NCBI GenBank assembly: GCA_963838375.1
Contig: CAWIQY010000006.1
Location: 372,001-436,000 of the forward strand
DNA length: 64,000 bases
DNA from: DVED01 sp963838375
GTDB taxonomy: Bacteria > Cyanobacteriota > Cyanobacteriia > Cyanobacteriales > Geitlerinemataceae
Direction of reading: 5' to 3'
Part shown: in pieces, positions 36,561-46,478 of the stretch
Position numbering within the stretch: the first letter of the stretch is position 1
Layout of the letters: each line of letters starts with the position of its first letter
The notes under the pieces: generated by a model
What the model was told of the DNA's origin: nothing
The model's input: the letters and a program-made list of their open reading frames with translations, nothing else
The model's database searches: none
Position numbers and translations under genes: made by a program

Positions 36561-36654
36561 AATGAGTTGTTATTTGTTAGTTGTTGCGCTTTGCGGAGCT
36601 CGGAAATTGCTCATACCTAATAATCAATAACCAATAATCAATCACAAAAAAATT

Positions 36655-37386
36655 ATGGTATCAATCCAGTCTGATATCGATATTGCACCGTTTATCGATC
36701 ATTCCTTGCTCGCACCCATTGCTACTGAAAAATATGTCGAACAATGGTGTGCCGAAGCCGATCGTTTTGGGTTTGCGGCAGTGTGTGTCTCCCCTTGCTA
36801 CGTACGCCTTGCGGCGGAACTTTTGTACGAAAAAGCGCCTAAAGTGTGTACGGTGATTGGCTTTCCCATGGGTGCGACGACTTCTGCTGTGAAGCTATAC
36901 GAAGCGCAAGAGGCGATCGAAAATGGAGCGACGGAACTGGATGTCGTTCTCAATTTAGGATGGTTAAAAATGGGGAAAACCGAAGCGCTACACCGGGAAA
37001 TTGCCGAGATTTGCGACGCAACCGATGTGCCAGTCAAAGCCATTTTGGAGACCAATCTTCTGACTCGGGAGGAAAAGCGAATTGCCACCGATGTCTGTTT
37101 GGATGCGGGAGTTCAGTTTCTCAAAACTTGTACGGGGTGGAATGGCGGCGCAACGGTTGAAGATGTTAGCTTTCTCAAAGAACTGTCGAAGGGTCGAATT
37201 GGAATTAAGGCATCTGGCGGGATTCGTACCCACGAACAAGCCGTTGAGTTGATTTTGGCGGGAGCCACTCGTTTGGGAACATCTTACAGCGTGGAGTTGT
37301 TGCGGCAACGTACTCGCATGGTGTCAGATGCTGAGAATCCCGAACAAGACGAGGAAAAACCCGATCGAGAATCAGATTATTCCTGA
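36655..37386 (+). CDS. deoC: Deoxyribose-phosphate aldolase DeoC
   Basis: DeoC splits 2-deoxyribose-5-phosphate into acetaldehyde and glyceraldehyde-3-phosphate. The 243-residue protein shows FIDHSLLAP, VCTVIGFPMGATTSAVKLYEA, ELDVVLNLGWLKMG, PVKAILETNLLT, and the Schiff-base Lys157 in FLKTCTGWNGG, with the second active-site Lys185 in IGIKASGGIR. All catalytic residues are present. It works in nucleoside breakdown, in the cytoplasm. The last 20 residues are acidic and not part of the fold. Confidence 0.95.
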   Translation: MVSIQSDIDIAPFIDHSLLAPIATEKYVEQWCAEADRFGFAAVCVSPCYVRLAAELLYEKAPKVCTVIGFPMGATTSAVKLYEAQEAIENGATELDVVLNLGWLKMGKTEALHREIAEICDATDVPVKAILETNLLTREEKRIATDVCLDAGVQFLKTCTGWNGGATVEDVSFLKELSKGRIGIKASGGIRTHEQAVELILAGATRLGTSYSVELLRQRTRMVSDAENPEQDEEKPDRESDYS

Positions 37387-37681
37387 CAATATCACCGTTT
37401 CGCCTGTGCTTTTGGCAACGCCACGATCGTCAATTCGGAAAATACCCGTACTGACGTTGTTGTTAGTTTGTACCGAGACGATCGAGGGGAGTCTATTGGA
37501 GGTAGCATCAGGAATGTTTGGACGAGTCCAATTATTTCACTGTCATCCAATTCCTTGCCTCTATTTGGTGGGTCGATCGATTTTGGGTGTGGTAATTGAG
37601 AAAGTGACCTACGCGATTCTCATTTCGCATTTCCAATCGATAAATTAGATCGTAAGACTCTCAAACGATTGGATATTCACT

Positions 37682-38040
37682 ATGAATAAATTTCTCACCT
37701 TGCTGGCAACCGTCGTCGCAACATCAATCGTTCCCGCGACCGCGGCTTTTGCTGAGCCAACTTTTCCCGATCGTTCCCACTGCGACGCCAACCTGACCGC
37801 TAACGATCCCAACTCTCGAATTACGTTGCGATCGGGACCGGGGACAGATTATCGTAACTTGGGTTATGGTTTAGTGGGCGATCGGGTTTACGTTCTCACC
37901 AACATACCCCCAGAATTAGATTACGAGTTCGATCGTTCGATGGATATGGTTGGTATCGCATCGGTTTCCCCGATAGTGGTGCTGAAGGCTGGATTCGCGA
38001 AGATTTACTCAGTGTAGATTGCCGACCCATTAACGATTAG
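37682..38040 (+). pseudogene. Secreted SH3-domain protein, frame break near 37945
   Basis: The frame from 37682 has a signal peptide (about residues 1-24, ending in AAFA) and the first half of a bacterial SH3 domain (ITLRSGPGTDYRNLGYGLVGDRVYVLT). Near 37945 the family sequence continues in the -1 frame as YGWYRIGFPDSGAEGWIREDLLSVDC and stops at 38040. Bridging one missing base gives a complete protein of about 119 residues. Unbridged, the frame ends at 38017 with unrelated residues. SH3 proteins of this type are periplasmic or surface proteins of unknown role, often bound to the cell wall. It may be an assembly error or a decayed gene. Confidence 0.75.
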
Positions 38041-38186
38041 AGCGTTTCTAGCTGATGTCTGACAGCGATATCGGTTCACGATCGGTGTCGCTGTCAACCG
38101 CAATAGAGAATGATGTACCGAACAAGTGTCGATCGTCGATCGTTAATGGCGAATCGATCTCCAGCTCAACAAGTGAGAGATTCACA

Positions 38187-38220
38187 ATCAACCATCAACC
38201 ATCAACCATCAACCATCAAC
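38187..38220. repeat. Heptameric tandem repeat (STRR)
   Basis: Nearly five copies of ATCAACC lie 30 bp before the malQ stop in the gap between the SH3 gene and malQ. The sequence type differs from the one near 30509. Confidence 0.85.
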
Positions 38221-38248
38221 ACTTCTACTAACAACTAACCTTCAAATA

Positions 38249-39763
38249 TTACCGACTGTACAAGCGAGTCATTTCTAACAACCGATCGCGAATTTCTGGG
38301 GTTAACAAATCGGAACTTTCGTAACGCCAGCGCCAATTTCCGGCATTAATACTGGGATCGTTCATCCTGCCGCGATTGTCTAAACCCAACAAGTCTTGTA
38401 AGGGAATGATAGCTCGATCGGCGATCGAACTTAAGGCTAAACGAATCAGTTCCCAGTTCATTTCTGAAATCTCATCCGGCGAACCATATCCGAGATAGGC
38501 AGCCACGTGTTTTTTGACTTCTGGCGATGCCTGTTGCCACCATCCCAGTGTAGTTTCGTTATCATGGGTTCCCGTATACACAATACAATTTTGGATGTAA
38601 TTGTGAGGTAGATAGGGACTGTTGGCATCACCCCCGAAGGCAAATTGGAGAATCTTCATGCCGGGAAACTCAAACCGATCGCGAAGTTCTTCCACTTCAG
38701 GTGTAATGACACCTAAATCCTCAGCCAAAACGGGCAAACTTCCTAACTTCGCTTTTAGGGTTTCAAAAAACTCGGCATCAGGTCCTGGAACCCATTTCCC
38801 ATTCATCGCCGTTTCGTCTGTGCCGGGAACTTCCCAATAGGCTTCAAATCCCCGGAAATGGTCGATGCGAACGAGATCGACATACAGTAACGTTGCCTTA
38901 AATCGATCGACCCACCAAGAATATTCGGTTTCTTTGAGTTTATCCCAATCGTAAACGGGATTGCCCCACAATTGTCCGGTGGCGCTGAAATAATCCGGTG
39001 GAACTCCGGCAATATAGGCAGATTCTAACGTTTCTGGATCGAGTTTAAAAATATCTGGATTCGCCCAAACATCGGAACTGTTGTGGCAGACATAAATCGA
39101 GACATCGCCAATAATTTGGATGTCTTTGCCGTTGGCATACGATCGTAAATTCGACCATTGTTCAAAGAACTTAAACTGTAAAAACTGGTAGTATAAAACG
39201 CTGTCTTTGAGTTCTTCCCGCTTAGCTTTGAGAGCCTCGGGATTTCGTCGGGCGAGCTCGGGTTCCCATTGGTTCCAGGTTGTGCCGGGATGAGCGTCTA
39301 GTAGTGCCGCAAATAAGGTGTAGTCATCCAACCACCAAGATTGTTCGCTGCAAAATTTTTCAAATGCTGGATTGGGTTTGGCGGCTAACGCTTGTTTGAA
39401 GTTCTCGAATGCCTTTTTGAGAAATTGCGTTTTATGGGGGATAACTTTATCGAAATTGACGCGATTTGCAACAACATCCTCTCCTTCTAGCGGCGTTAAC
39501 TCGTCTGCTTGGAGTAATCCCTCCTCCGCCAATTTTTCCAGACAAATCATCAGCGGGTTTCCCGCAAACGTGCTGAAATTCATGATGTAGGGCGAATGCT
39601 CGTAACCCGTCGGTCCGAGGGGCAGAATTTGCCACAATTTTTGACCGCTTCCTTCCAGGAAGTCGATAAAGTGGTAAGCAGATTGTCCTAAATCGCCTAT
39701 TCCGTAAGAGCTGGGTAGGGACGTCGGGTGTAGTAAAATTCCACTAGCGCGTTGAAAAGGCAT
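38249..39763 (-). CDS. malQ: 4-alpha-glucanotransferase MalQ
   Basis: A protein of about 504 residues of glycoside hydrolase family 77 (amylomaltase), which moves glucan segments between maltodextrins during glycogen breakdown. The sequence has RASGILLHPTSLPSSYGIGDLG near the start, IIGDVSIYV, GVPPDYFSATGQLWGNPVYDW, the nucleophile Asp in VDLVRIDHFRGFEAYWEVP, the acid/base Glu in LPVLAEDLGVITPEV and GTHDNETTLGWW. The catalytic triad is complete. ATG at 39763 is preferred because homologues start there; ATG at 39811 would add 16 residues. The treS-like gene lies next, divergent, giving a glucan-trehalose group. Confidence 0.94.
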   Translation of the reverse strand: MPFQRASGILLHPTSLPSSYGIGDLGQSAYHFIDFLEGSGQKLWQILPLGPTGYEHSPYIMNFSTFAGNPLMICLEKLAEEGLLQADELTPLEGEDVVANRVNFDKVIPHKTQFLKKAFENFKQALAAKPNPAFEKFCSEQSWWLDDYTLFAALLDAHPGTTWNQWEPELARRNPEALKAKREELKDSVLYYQFLQFKFFEQWSNLRSYANGKDIQIIGDVSIYVCHNSSDVWANPDIFKLDPETLESAYIAGVPPDYFSATGQLWGNPVYDWDKLKETEYSWWVDRFKATLLYVDLVRIDHFRGFEAYWEVPGTDETAMNGKWVPGPDAEFFETLKAKLGSLPVLAEDLGVITPEVEELRDRFEFPGMKILQFAFGGDANSPYLPHNYIQNCIVYTGTHDNETTLGWWQQASPEVKKHVAAYLGYGSPDEISEMNWELIRLALSSIADRAIIPLQDLLGLDNRGRMNDPSINAGNWRWRYESSDLLTPEIRDRLLEMTRLYSR

Positions 39764-40188
39764 AAATTCCGGTGAGTTAGAGCGGGCGAGTGATGTCACT
39801 TTCCATAGCATTATCCAACACTGTGCCCCCAGGAAGAATTAAATAAACCTGAAAGATATCCAGTATCGGCGATCGCGGGTTTCAAGATAGGATAGATCGG
39901 CTATCCTCAACTCAGATAAACTCAACCTCGAAGAAGATTCCGATCGATCGCAAACCCCCAAAATCATTCGTCTGGAACAGGCACCATCGACTCGATTCCG
40001 CTAACGTGGAGTCGTCTGCTGTTGAGCCTTCAGATTAGAACACCCCAATCCCCCACAGGGAAGAGGGTACGGGAAATTGGGAACAGAATATTCACAACTG
40101 ACACAACTTCAATGTGTTCTAGCATATTTCGCCGAAAAATCGCCGAGATCGACCAATTTGTCGGAAAACTACAAGTATTTTGATACCT
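39764..40188. other. Divergent intergenic region malQ-treS
   Basis: This 425-bp stretch separates the divergent malQ and treS-like genes. No gene or strong hairpin is evident. The bases just before the treS-like ATG have no clear Shine-Dalgarno. Confidence 0.4.
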
Positions 40189-43100
40189 ATGCAACATTCG
40201 CTCCTCCAAGACGATCCCCTTTGGTTTAAGGATGCCGTCATCTACGAAGCACCGGTGAAATCCTTTGCCGATAGTAACGAAGACGGCATCGGCGACTTTC
40301 GCGGATTGACAGAAAAACTGGACTACCTGCAAGATTTGGGCATCACGGCAGTCTGGATACTGCCCTTTTTTCCGTCCCCATTGCGCGACGATGGCTACGA
40401 CATTGCCGATTATCGCAGTATTAATCCGATCTACGGGGATTTGGATGATTTCAAAGCCTTTTTAGATGCTGCCCACGATCGAGGAATTCGCGTCATTATC
40501 GAGTTGATCGTCAACCACACCTCCGATCGTCACCCCTGGTTCCAACGCGCCCGCAAAGCCCCCTCAGGTAGCCCAGAACGCGACTTCTACGTCTGGAGCG
40601 ACACCCCGGACAAATTCCCTGATGTGCGGATTATCTTCCAAGATTATGAAACCTCCAACTGGGCGTGGGACCCCATTGCCAAAGCTTACTACTGGCATCG
40701 TTTCTACTCCCACCAACCGGATTTAAACTACGAAAATCCCGCCGTTCAAGAAGCCGTATTAGAAATCATGGATTTCTGGCTGGAAATGGGGGTTGATGGA
40801 TTGCGGTTGGATGCTGTCCCCTACCTGTGTGTGGAAGAAGGGACGAACTGCGAGAATTTGCCGGGAACCCATGCCTTCCTCAAACGCTTGAGAGCGCACA
40901 TGGATGCCCAATTCCCTAACCGGATGATGCTCGCCGAAGCCAACCAGTGGCCCGAAGACGCCGCCGAATACTACGGTGAAGGGGACGAGTGCCAGATGAA
41001 CTTCCACTTCCCGCTGATGCCGCGTTTGTTTATGGCATTGCGGATGGAAGATAGCTTTCCCATTGCCGACATCCTCAACCAAACGCCGCCGATTCCGGAT
41101 AACTGCCAGTGGGCACTGTTTTTGCGGAACCACGACGAGTTGACTCTAGAAATGGTCAGCGACGAAGATCGAGATTATATGTATCGGGTGTATGCCCAAG
41201 ATTCGGAAGCGCGGTTGAATTTGGGAATTCGCCGTCGCCTTGCGCCCTTGCTGGGTAACGATCGACGTCAGATCGAGCTGATGAACGGATTGTTGCTATC
41301 ATTGCCGGGAACCCCGGTATTGTACTACGGCGACGAAATCGGCATGGGGGATAATATTTACTTGGGCGATCGCAACGGAGTGCGAACTCCGATGCAGTGG
41401 AGTTCCGATCGTAACGCCGGATTTAGTCGTACCAATCCCCAACGCCTCTATTTTCCCGTGATTGTGGATTCGGAGTACCATTACGAAGCCGTCAACGTAG
41501 AAGCTCAACGCGCCAATACCAACTCTCTGTGGTGGTGGATGAAGCGACTGCTGGCAACTCGGGCGCGATACCAGGCATTCGGACGGGGGACGTTTGAATT
41601 CCTCTATCCCGATAACCGCAAAGTTTTGGCGTTTACGCGCACCTACAACGGCGAACATATTTTGGTGGTGGCGAATTTATCTCGCTTTTCGCAAACCGTG
41701 GAGTTAGATTTGTCCCCCTTCCAAGGCGCCGTTCCCGTAGAGATTTTCGGACGGGTCAAGTTTCCCGAAATCGGTGACTCTGCCTATTTTCTCAGCATCA
41801 GTCCCCATTCGTTTTACTGGTTTTCCCTCCAGTTCCAAGAAAGTCGGATGGCAATTCCTCAATCTCCTACCGAATTGCCCGTACTGAACGTCCGCACCAA
41901 GTGGCAGAACGTGCTGACGCAAAAAGAAGTCAAAACGGCGTTGGAATCGATTTTAGTCAACTATATCCAGACACGTCCTTGGTTTTCAGGTTTCGATCGG
42001 GTGATCCGTTCGTCGCAAATTCTCGAAACCCTTCCCATCCCCTACTCTACGGGAGAAGTCTCGGTGATTTTGTTCCAAATCGAGTATACGGAAGGATTTG
42101 CCGACGTGTATGTATTGCCTCTGACGTGGAGTCCCGAAGCCACGGAAGGAGTCATCGCTCAAGTTCAAATTGACAAAGAAACCGGGATACTGTTCAACGC
42201 GCTAGCGGATAAAGACTTCCTTACCATTCCTTTGGCGGCGATCGCCCAAAAGCAGCGCTATAAAAGCAATACGGGCGAACTGATCGCCTCCCAAACAGCA
42301 GCATTTACGGAACTAGCAAACGAGGCAACCTCCATCGAACCGCATCTCTATCGAGGCAAACAGGATAACAGTTCGATCGTCTACGGCGATCGGTTTATCC
42401 TAAAAATTTACCGCAAGCTCGAACCCGGCATCAATCCGGATTTGGAAATCGGGCGCTTTTTAACCGAGAAGCAAACCACCATGCTTTCGGCACCGGTTGC
42501 CGGGGCGATCGAATACCGTCAAGGTCGCGAATCCATGACCGTGGCGGTTTTGCAGGAGTTCATTCCCGACACTCGCGATGCTTGGTCTTATACCCTCGAC
42601 AATTTGCGAGACTATTTCGATCGGGCCCTCGTCAAGCAATTCGATCTCACCGATGCACAGTTCCCATCTCTGTCTGTTAAGACCGCGCAAACCTTGGAAA
42701 TTCCCGACATTGCCTACGAAATCGTCGGACCTTACCTCGGTTCGGCGCAACTGCTGGGAGAACGCACGGCTCAACTGCACATGGCTTTAGCCTCGGCGCC
42801 GGACAACCCCGATTTTGCTCCAGAACCCTTTACCTCGTTCCACCAACGATCGGTTTATCAATACAGTCGCAACCTCGCCGGAAAAACCTTAATCGCGCTC
42901 AAACAGAATTTGGGTCAACTGAGCGAATCCATACAACCGATGGCACAAACGGTTCTCAATCGCCAAGACCAGATTTTAGAGCGTTTCCGCTTGGTGATCG
43001 ATCGTAAAATCGAGGCGATGCGAACTCGCACTCACGGCAAGTATCGTTTGGGTCAAGTTTTGTACACCGGAAAGGATTTCATCATTATCGATTTTAAAGG

Positions 43101-43521
43101 CGAAACCGATCGTCCTTTGAACGAACGACGGATGAAACGATCTCCTCTGCGCGATGTGGCGGGAATGCTACAATCCTTTAGTTACGCGGCTAAAGTTGCA
43201 TTGCGCCGGGAACTCGATAGTGGATCGATTACCCCACGAGATCGATTGGCAATGGAAGAAGGAATGCAGTTCTGGGATCGTTGGGTGAGTTCCGTCTTTC
43301 TAAACCGCTATCTAGAAACGGCTGCGGATGCGAAGTTCTTACCCAAAACCGAACTGGAACTCCAGGTTTTACTCGATGCCTATCTCTTGGAAAAAGCCAT
43401 CCAAGAACTGAGTCGCCAACTCACCCAGCGATCGCGAAACGATTTTGAAGATGCTTCCAACTGGTTGGAAATTTCCTTGGAATGGATTCTTCAGTTATTA
43501 GAAGAACGGGGGAATGGTTAA
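40189..43521 (+). CDS. treS: Trehalose synthase TreS fused to a maltokinase-like domain
   Basis: A protein of about 1110 residues. The first about 560 are a GH13 trehalose synthase (maltose to trehalose isomerase): LWFKDAVIYEAPVKSFADSN, the nucleophile Asp in VDGLRLDAVPYL, the acid/base Glu in MLAEANQWPEDAAEYY and FLRNHDELTLEM. The second half is a maltokinase fold: an N-terminal cap, SIVYGDRFILKIYRKLEPGINPDLEI, and the active-site stretch THGKYRLGQVLYTGKDFIIIDFKGE. In maltokinases these positions normally read HGD and DFEG, so the catalytic Asp appears to be Lys here and the kinase may be inactive. The start is ATG at 40189 (a TTG at 40180 is weaker). It ends in a 4-bp convergent overlap with the next gene. 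Confidence 0.9.
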   Translation: MQHSLLQDDPLWFKDAVIYEAPVKSFADSNEDGIGDFRGLTEKLDYLQDLGITAVWILPFFPSPLRDDGYDIADYRSINPIYGDLDDFKAFLDAAHDRGIRVIIELIVNHTSDRHPWFQRARKAPSGSPERDFYVWSDTPDKFPDVRIIFQDYETSNWAWDPIAKAYYWHRFYSHQPDLNYENPAVQEAVLEIMDFWLEMGVDGLRLDAVPYLCVEEGTNCENLPGTHAFLKRLRAHMDAQFPNRMMLAEANQWPEDAAEYYGEGDECQMNFHFPLMPRLFMALRMEDSFPIADILNQTPPIPDNCQWALFLRNHDELTLEMVSDEDRDYMYRVYAQDSEARLNLGIRRRLAPLLGNDRRQIELMNGLLLSLPGTPVLYYGDEIGMGDNIYLGDRNGVRTPMQWSSDRNAGFSRTNPQRLYFPVIVDSEYHYEAVNVEAQRANTNSLWWWMKRLLATRARYQAFGRGTFEFLYPDNRKVLAFTRTYNGEHILVVANLSRFSQTVELDLSPFQGAVPVEIFGRVKFPEIGDSAYFLSISPHSFYWFSLQFQESRMAIPQSPTELPVLNVRTKWQNVLTQKEVKTALESILVNYIQTRPWFSGFDRVIRSSQILETLPIPYSTGEVSVILFQIEYTEGFADVYVLPLTWSPEATEGVIAQVQIDKETGILFNALADKDFLTIPLAAIAQKQRYKSNTGELIASQTAAFTELANEATSIEPHLYRGKQDNSSIVYGDRFILKIYRKLEPGINPDLEIGRFLTEKQTTMLSAPVAGAIEYRQGRESMTVAVLQEFIPDTRDAWSYTLDNLRDYFDRALVKQFDLTDAQFPSLSVKTAQTLEIPDIAYEIVGPYLGSAQLLGERTAQLHMALASAPDNPDFAPEPFTSFHQRSVYQYSRNLAGKTLIALKQNLGQLSESIQPMAQTVLNRQDQILERFRLVIDRKIEAMRTRTHGKYRLGQVLYTGKDFIIIDFKGETDRPLNERRMKRSPLRDVAGMLQSFSYAAKVALRRELDSGSITPRDRLAMEEGMQFWDRWVSSVFLNRYLETAADAKFLPKTELELQVLLDAYLLEKAIQELSRQLTQRSRNDFEDASNWLEISLEWILQLLEERGNG

Positions 43522-44732
43522 TTGTTAATGGTTGATTGTTGATTGGTGACGGGTACAAAGCGCTGCACGACTCGATCGTAGAGCTCTTCCAACTCGGTAA
43601 TATTCTTGCTGAGAGTATAGCGTTCTAAGACTCGCTGCCGCGCCTTGTAACCCAACAATCCCGTCAATTCCGGCTGCTCGCAAAACAGGGGCAACAGGGT
43701 TTGTAACTGAGCCGTCACTCGTTGGGGATTGAGAATCACTCCCGCACCGCCGGCTAAGACTTCCCCGTCTGCCCCGGTATCGGTGGCAACACTTGCCAAA
43801 CCGCACGCCATCGCCTCCAGCAGCGAGAGCGATAGTCCTTCCACCAATGAGGGTAAGATAAATACATCTGCACCCCGAAGAATCTGCACCCGTTGTTGTT
43901 CGTCGGCAACAAACCCCAACCAGAAAATGCCCAACTCGGAACCATAATTTGCCATCAGCGACGAGGCAAGGGGACCGTCGCCAACGATGAGTAGTTTGTT
44001 TCCTCGACCCAGATGCAACTGTTTCCAAGCTTTCAGTAAGGCTTCGACATTCTTTTCTAAGGCGATGCGACCTTGATAAACAAAAATGCGTTGGGCGTTT
44101 AATTCTGCCTTTAAATTAGACGAACCGGGCGAGTATTTCATGGCATCCACCCCATTGGGAATCACCGCCACGCGATGTTCCGGCACACCCAATCGGACGA
44201 GTAAATCCCGCTGAATCTGGGAAAACACGATCGTGCGATCGTAGTGGGCTAAAAAGGGGGCGTACAGTTGATAGGTGAGATGTTGGGTGCTGGCAGTTAG
44301 GGTCGATTTCTTACGATCGAAGGGCGGATGAAACGTCGCTACCAGAGGCAAGTTTAACTCCTGGCAAATCTCCGGCAATAGGAAATCTAAGGGAGAGAGG
44401 GTGAGGGAAGCGTGAACCACATCGGGTTTGAGTTTTCGCAACGATTGCGCCAGCACTTTACTCGATTTGAACGTGGGGATGGTGTAGATCGTCGATTTGT
44501 AAAGGCAGGGGAGAGAAACTTCCGGACAGGAGTACCATTGCCGATCGTCAGATGGATGTGAGATGACATCCCTTTTTGACGAAAAGATAGTCTTTTCCAG
44601 AGGTGAAGTATCTTGGGAAAAATGAAGGAAACTGACTTGATGTCCTCGTTCTAGTAGAGCATTTGTAACTTCGCGACTGTAGGTAACGTTGCCACAAAAG
44701 GGCGATTTCTTTCCCAGCCAAGCAATGTGCAT
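43518..44732 (-). CDS. Glycosyltransferase family 4 protein
   Basis: A 404-residue GT-B fold transferase of the GT4 type. The N-terminal half has MHIAWLGKKSPFCGNVTYSREV and HASLTLSPLDFLLPE; the C-terminal half has VIPNGVDAMKYSPG, FVYQGRIALEKNVEALL, KLLIVGDGPL and LPSLVEGLSLSLLEAMACG, which contains the EGLSLSLLEA donor-binding motif. The nucleotide-sugar and acceptor are unknown. The last residues (NQQSTINN) are encoded by DNA resembling a short repeat, and the stop overlaps treS. It may act in sugar or cell-surface glycan synthesis. Confidence 0.88.
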   Translation of the reverse strand: MHIAWLGKKSPFCGNVTYSREVTNALLERGHQVSFLHFSQDTSPLEKTIFSSKRDVISHPSDDRQWYSCPEVSLPCLYKSTIYTIPTFKSSKVLAQSLRKLKPDVVHASLTLSPLDFLLPEICQELNLPLVATFHPPFDRKKSTLTASTQHLTYQLYAPFLAHYDRTIVFSQIQRDLLVRLGVPEHRVAVIPNGVDAMKYSPGSSNLKAELNAQRIFVYQGRIALEKNVEALLKAWKQLHLGRGNKLLIVGDGPLASSLMANYGSELGIFWLGFVADEQQRVQILRGADVFILPSLVEGLSLSLLEAMACGLASVATDTGADGEVLAGGAGVILNPQRVTAQLQTLLPLFCEQPELTGLLGYKARQRVLERYTLSKNITELEELYDRVVQRFVPVTNQQSTINN

Positions 44733-44889
44733 TTAAATCCTATTTTTTTAAAATCGATCGGTATCGCAATTGGCAATCGGCAATCGGCGATCGGCTTTCA
44801 GCACAAAAATCGGCTTGTTCGAGGCAAGCGATTGGCGCTAATAGCTGATGACTCAACGCAGAAAGCTCAATTCCTACAATTTATTGAAA

Positions 44890-46251
44890 TTATTTAAGCG
44901 CCTGACCGGAAATATACCAGGTTATCAGCCCTGCGGCTACTACTACCCCGCCTAAGACCAGAAATACCACTCGCACTCCCACATACGCTTCGGCAATGCC
45001 TGTCAGGGCGAGGGGCAAACTTAGGGCGATATTGACGGCATTGTTCTGCAAGCCGAACACCTTACCCCGTAGTTCTTCTGGGGTTTCCGCTTGGATCGTG
45101 GTTTGCATGGGAATCGCCACCAGCGCCGCACACAATCCCATCGCGGCAATCAGAAACAGCGAGGGGATGAATTGTTCGGTGAACAGGCTCATTGTCAACA
45201 AAGCAACTGCCATGCCCATCGACCCTACCCCAGCCAGAACGCGATTGGAAAACTGCTGACCGAAGTTTCCCACACCCAAAGCACCAACTGCCATGCCCAC
45301 CCCAGCCGCCGCCAGCAGAAACCCAAACTGGGTTGATTCGATCGCGGGCATGATCTCGGCAAGACGAACCGCCAGCACCGTGAGAGAGGCAAACACGCAA
45401 AACAGGACGATCAACTGAATTAAGGCGCTGCGAACCCGAGGATGTGCGTTGAGAAATCCCAAACCTTCTTTGAGATCTTGCCAAAACTCGGAGATCATGG
45501 TTTCACTCGGCTTCAGTTTTTCGTGAGGCTGAACCAATAGCAAGAGGAGTCCGGCAACGACATAACAGCCGCCGACGAGCAGTTCTTTTCCGAACCCCAC
45601 AGAGCCCAGAAATCGATCGGCGAGTGCCAACAAAGGTTCCCCCACGGCAAACCCAACAATCACCGATGCCATTGCCGTTGTCGTATACAGGGAGTTGGCA
45701 GAGAGCAGATCTTGCTTTTCAACGATTAGAGGAATCACGGATTGCTCTGCCGGAGCGAAAAATTGGGTGAGGGTAGACACCAAAAAGGTAACTCCCAGCA
45801 GCACCGTAAATCCCAGGGGAATTCCAGCAAGAACTTGTCCTTGACACAGCCACAGCAGCGCTGGAATGGCAACCACCAATCCCCCTCGCAGTAAATTTGT
45901 GACCACCAACACCGCTTTTTTCGATTGTCGATCGACAAAAATGCCCGCCAGAAATCCAAATAACACAGCCGGGATGGTAAAGGCGATGGTGATTGCCGAA
46001 ACCCAACCGCTAATGCTCTGATTTTCTCCCTGGAACTGTGCGGTGACAATGGCGATGGTTAACACCAAATACACTTTATCAGCCAACTGAGAGAAAACTT
46101 GTCCGCTCCACAGGGCTAAAAAGTTACGATTTTTCAGAACTGTGGCAAACCCACCAGTCGGTTCGGGTTCGGGTTCGGGTTGGCTTGTGTTGAATTGGGT
46201 TTCGATCGGTGGATCGATCGGTTGAAGATCGGATTCGGAAAGCGGTTTCAT
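44890..46251 (-). CDS. MFS transporter, DHA3/EntS-like
   Basis: A 453-residue major facilitator with 12 probable membrane helices. The N-terminal 30 residues are cytoplasmic and Pro/Glu-rich. Then come NRNFLALWSGQVFSQLADKVYL (helix 1), FGFLAGIFVDRQSKKAVLVV (the loop 2-3 motif with DRQSKK) and a long row of hydrophobic helices; QAETPEELRGKVFGLQNNAVNIALSL marks the last third. The type is the DHA3 group, which exports drugs, siderophores or similar molecules using the proton gradient. The substrate is not predictable. It is divergent from the Uma2 gene to its right. Confidence 0.87.
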   Translation of the reverse strand: MKPLSESDLQPIDPPIETQFNTSQPEPEPEPTGGFATVLKNRNFLALWSGQVFSQLADKVYLVLTIAIVTAQFQGENQSISGWVSAITIAFTIPAVLFGFLAGIFVDRQSKKAVLVVTNLLRGGLVVAIPALLWLCQGQVLAGIPLGFTVLLGVTFLVSTLTQFFAPAEQSVIPLIVEKQDLLSANSLYTTTAMASVIVGFAVGEPLLALADRFLGSVGFGKELLVGGCYVVAGLLLLLVQPHEKLKPSETMISEFWQDLKEGLGFLNAHPRVRSALIQLIVLFCVFASLTVLAVRLAEIMPAIESTQFGFLLAAAGVGMAVGALGVGNFGQQFSNRVLAGVGSMGMAVALLTMSLFTEQFIPSLFLIAAMGLCAALVAIPMQTTIQAETPEELRGKVFGLQNNAVNIALSLPLALTGIAEAYVGVRVVFLVLGGVVVAAGLITWYISGQALK

Positions 46252-46338
46252 CGTTTAGGGAGAGTTCGGCACAGCAGAACGTGAAGAAAGGTAACTATAT
46301 CTTAAGGTAGCAGAGTGGCTCGAGACTCTTTGGGTGTT

Positions 46339-46357
46339 GCGACACGTTTCATGTCGC
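46339..46357. repeat. Small inverted repeat in the MFS-Uma2 promoter gap
   Basis: GCGACA and TGTCGC are separated by 7 nt in the divergent promoter region. It is a candidate operator for a dimeric regulator, but nothing else supports this. Confidence 0.35.
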
Positions 46358-46478
46358 GCAGCAAAACGTCCGAAATGGTATTGAGCCTATTGTCGCAGAA
46401 TAAGTCTAGCGCCAGACTTCTCTTGGGAGAAGATCAATTTAATATTTAATGAAGAATAAAATTCGATCGGAGGTTGCG

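Noticed and set aside
37328..37648. 106-residue frame after deoC
   Set aside because: It begins inside deoC in another frame and shows no motif; the part past deoC has a poor composition for a protein.
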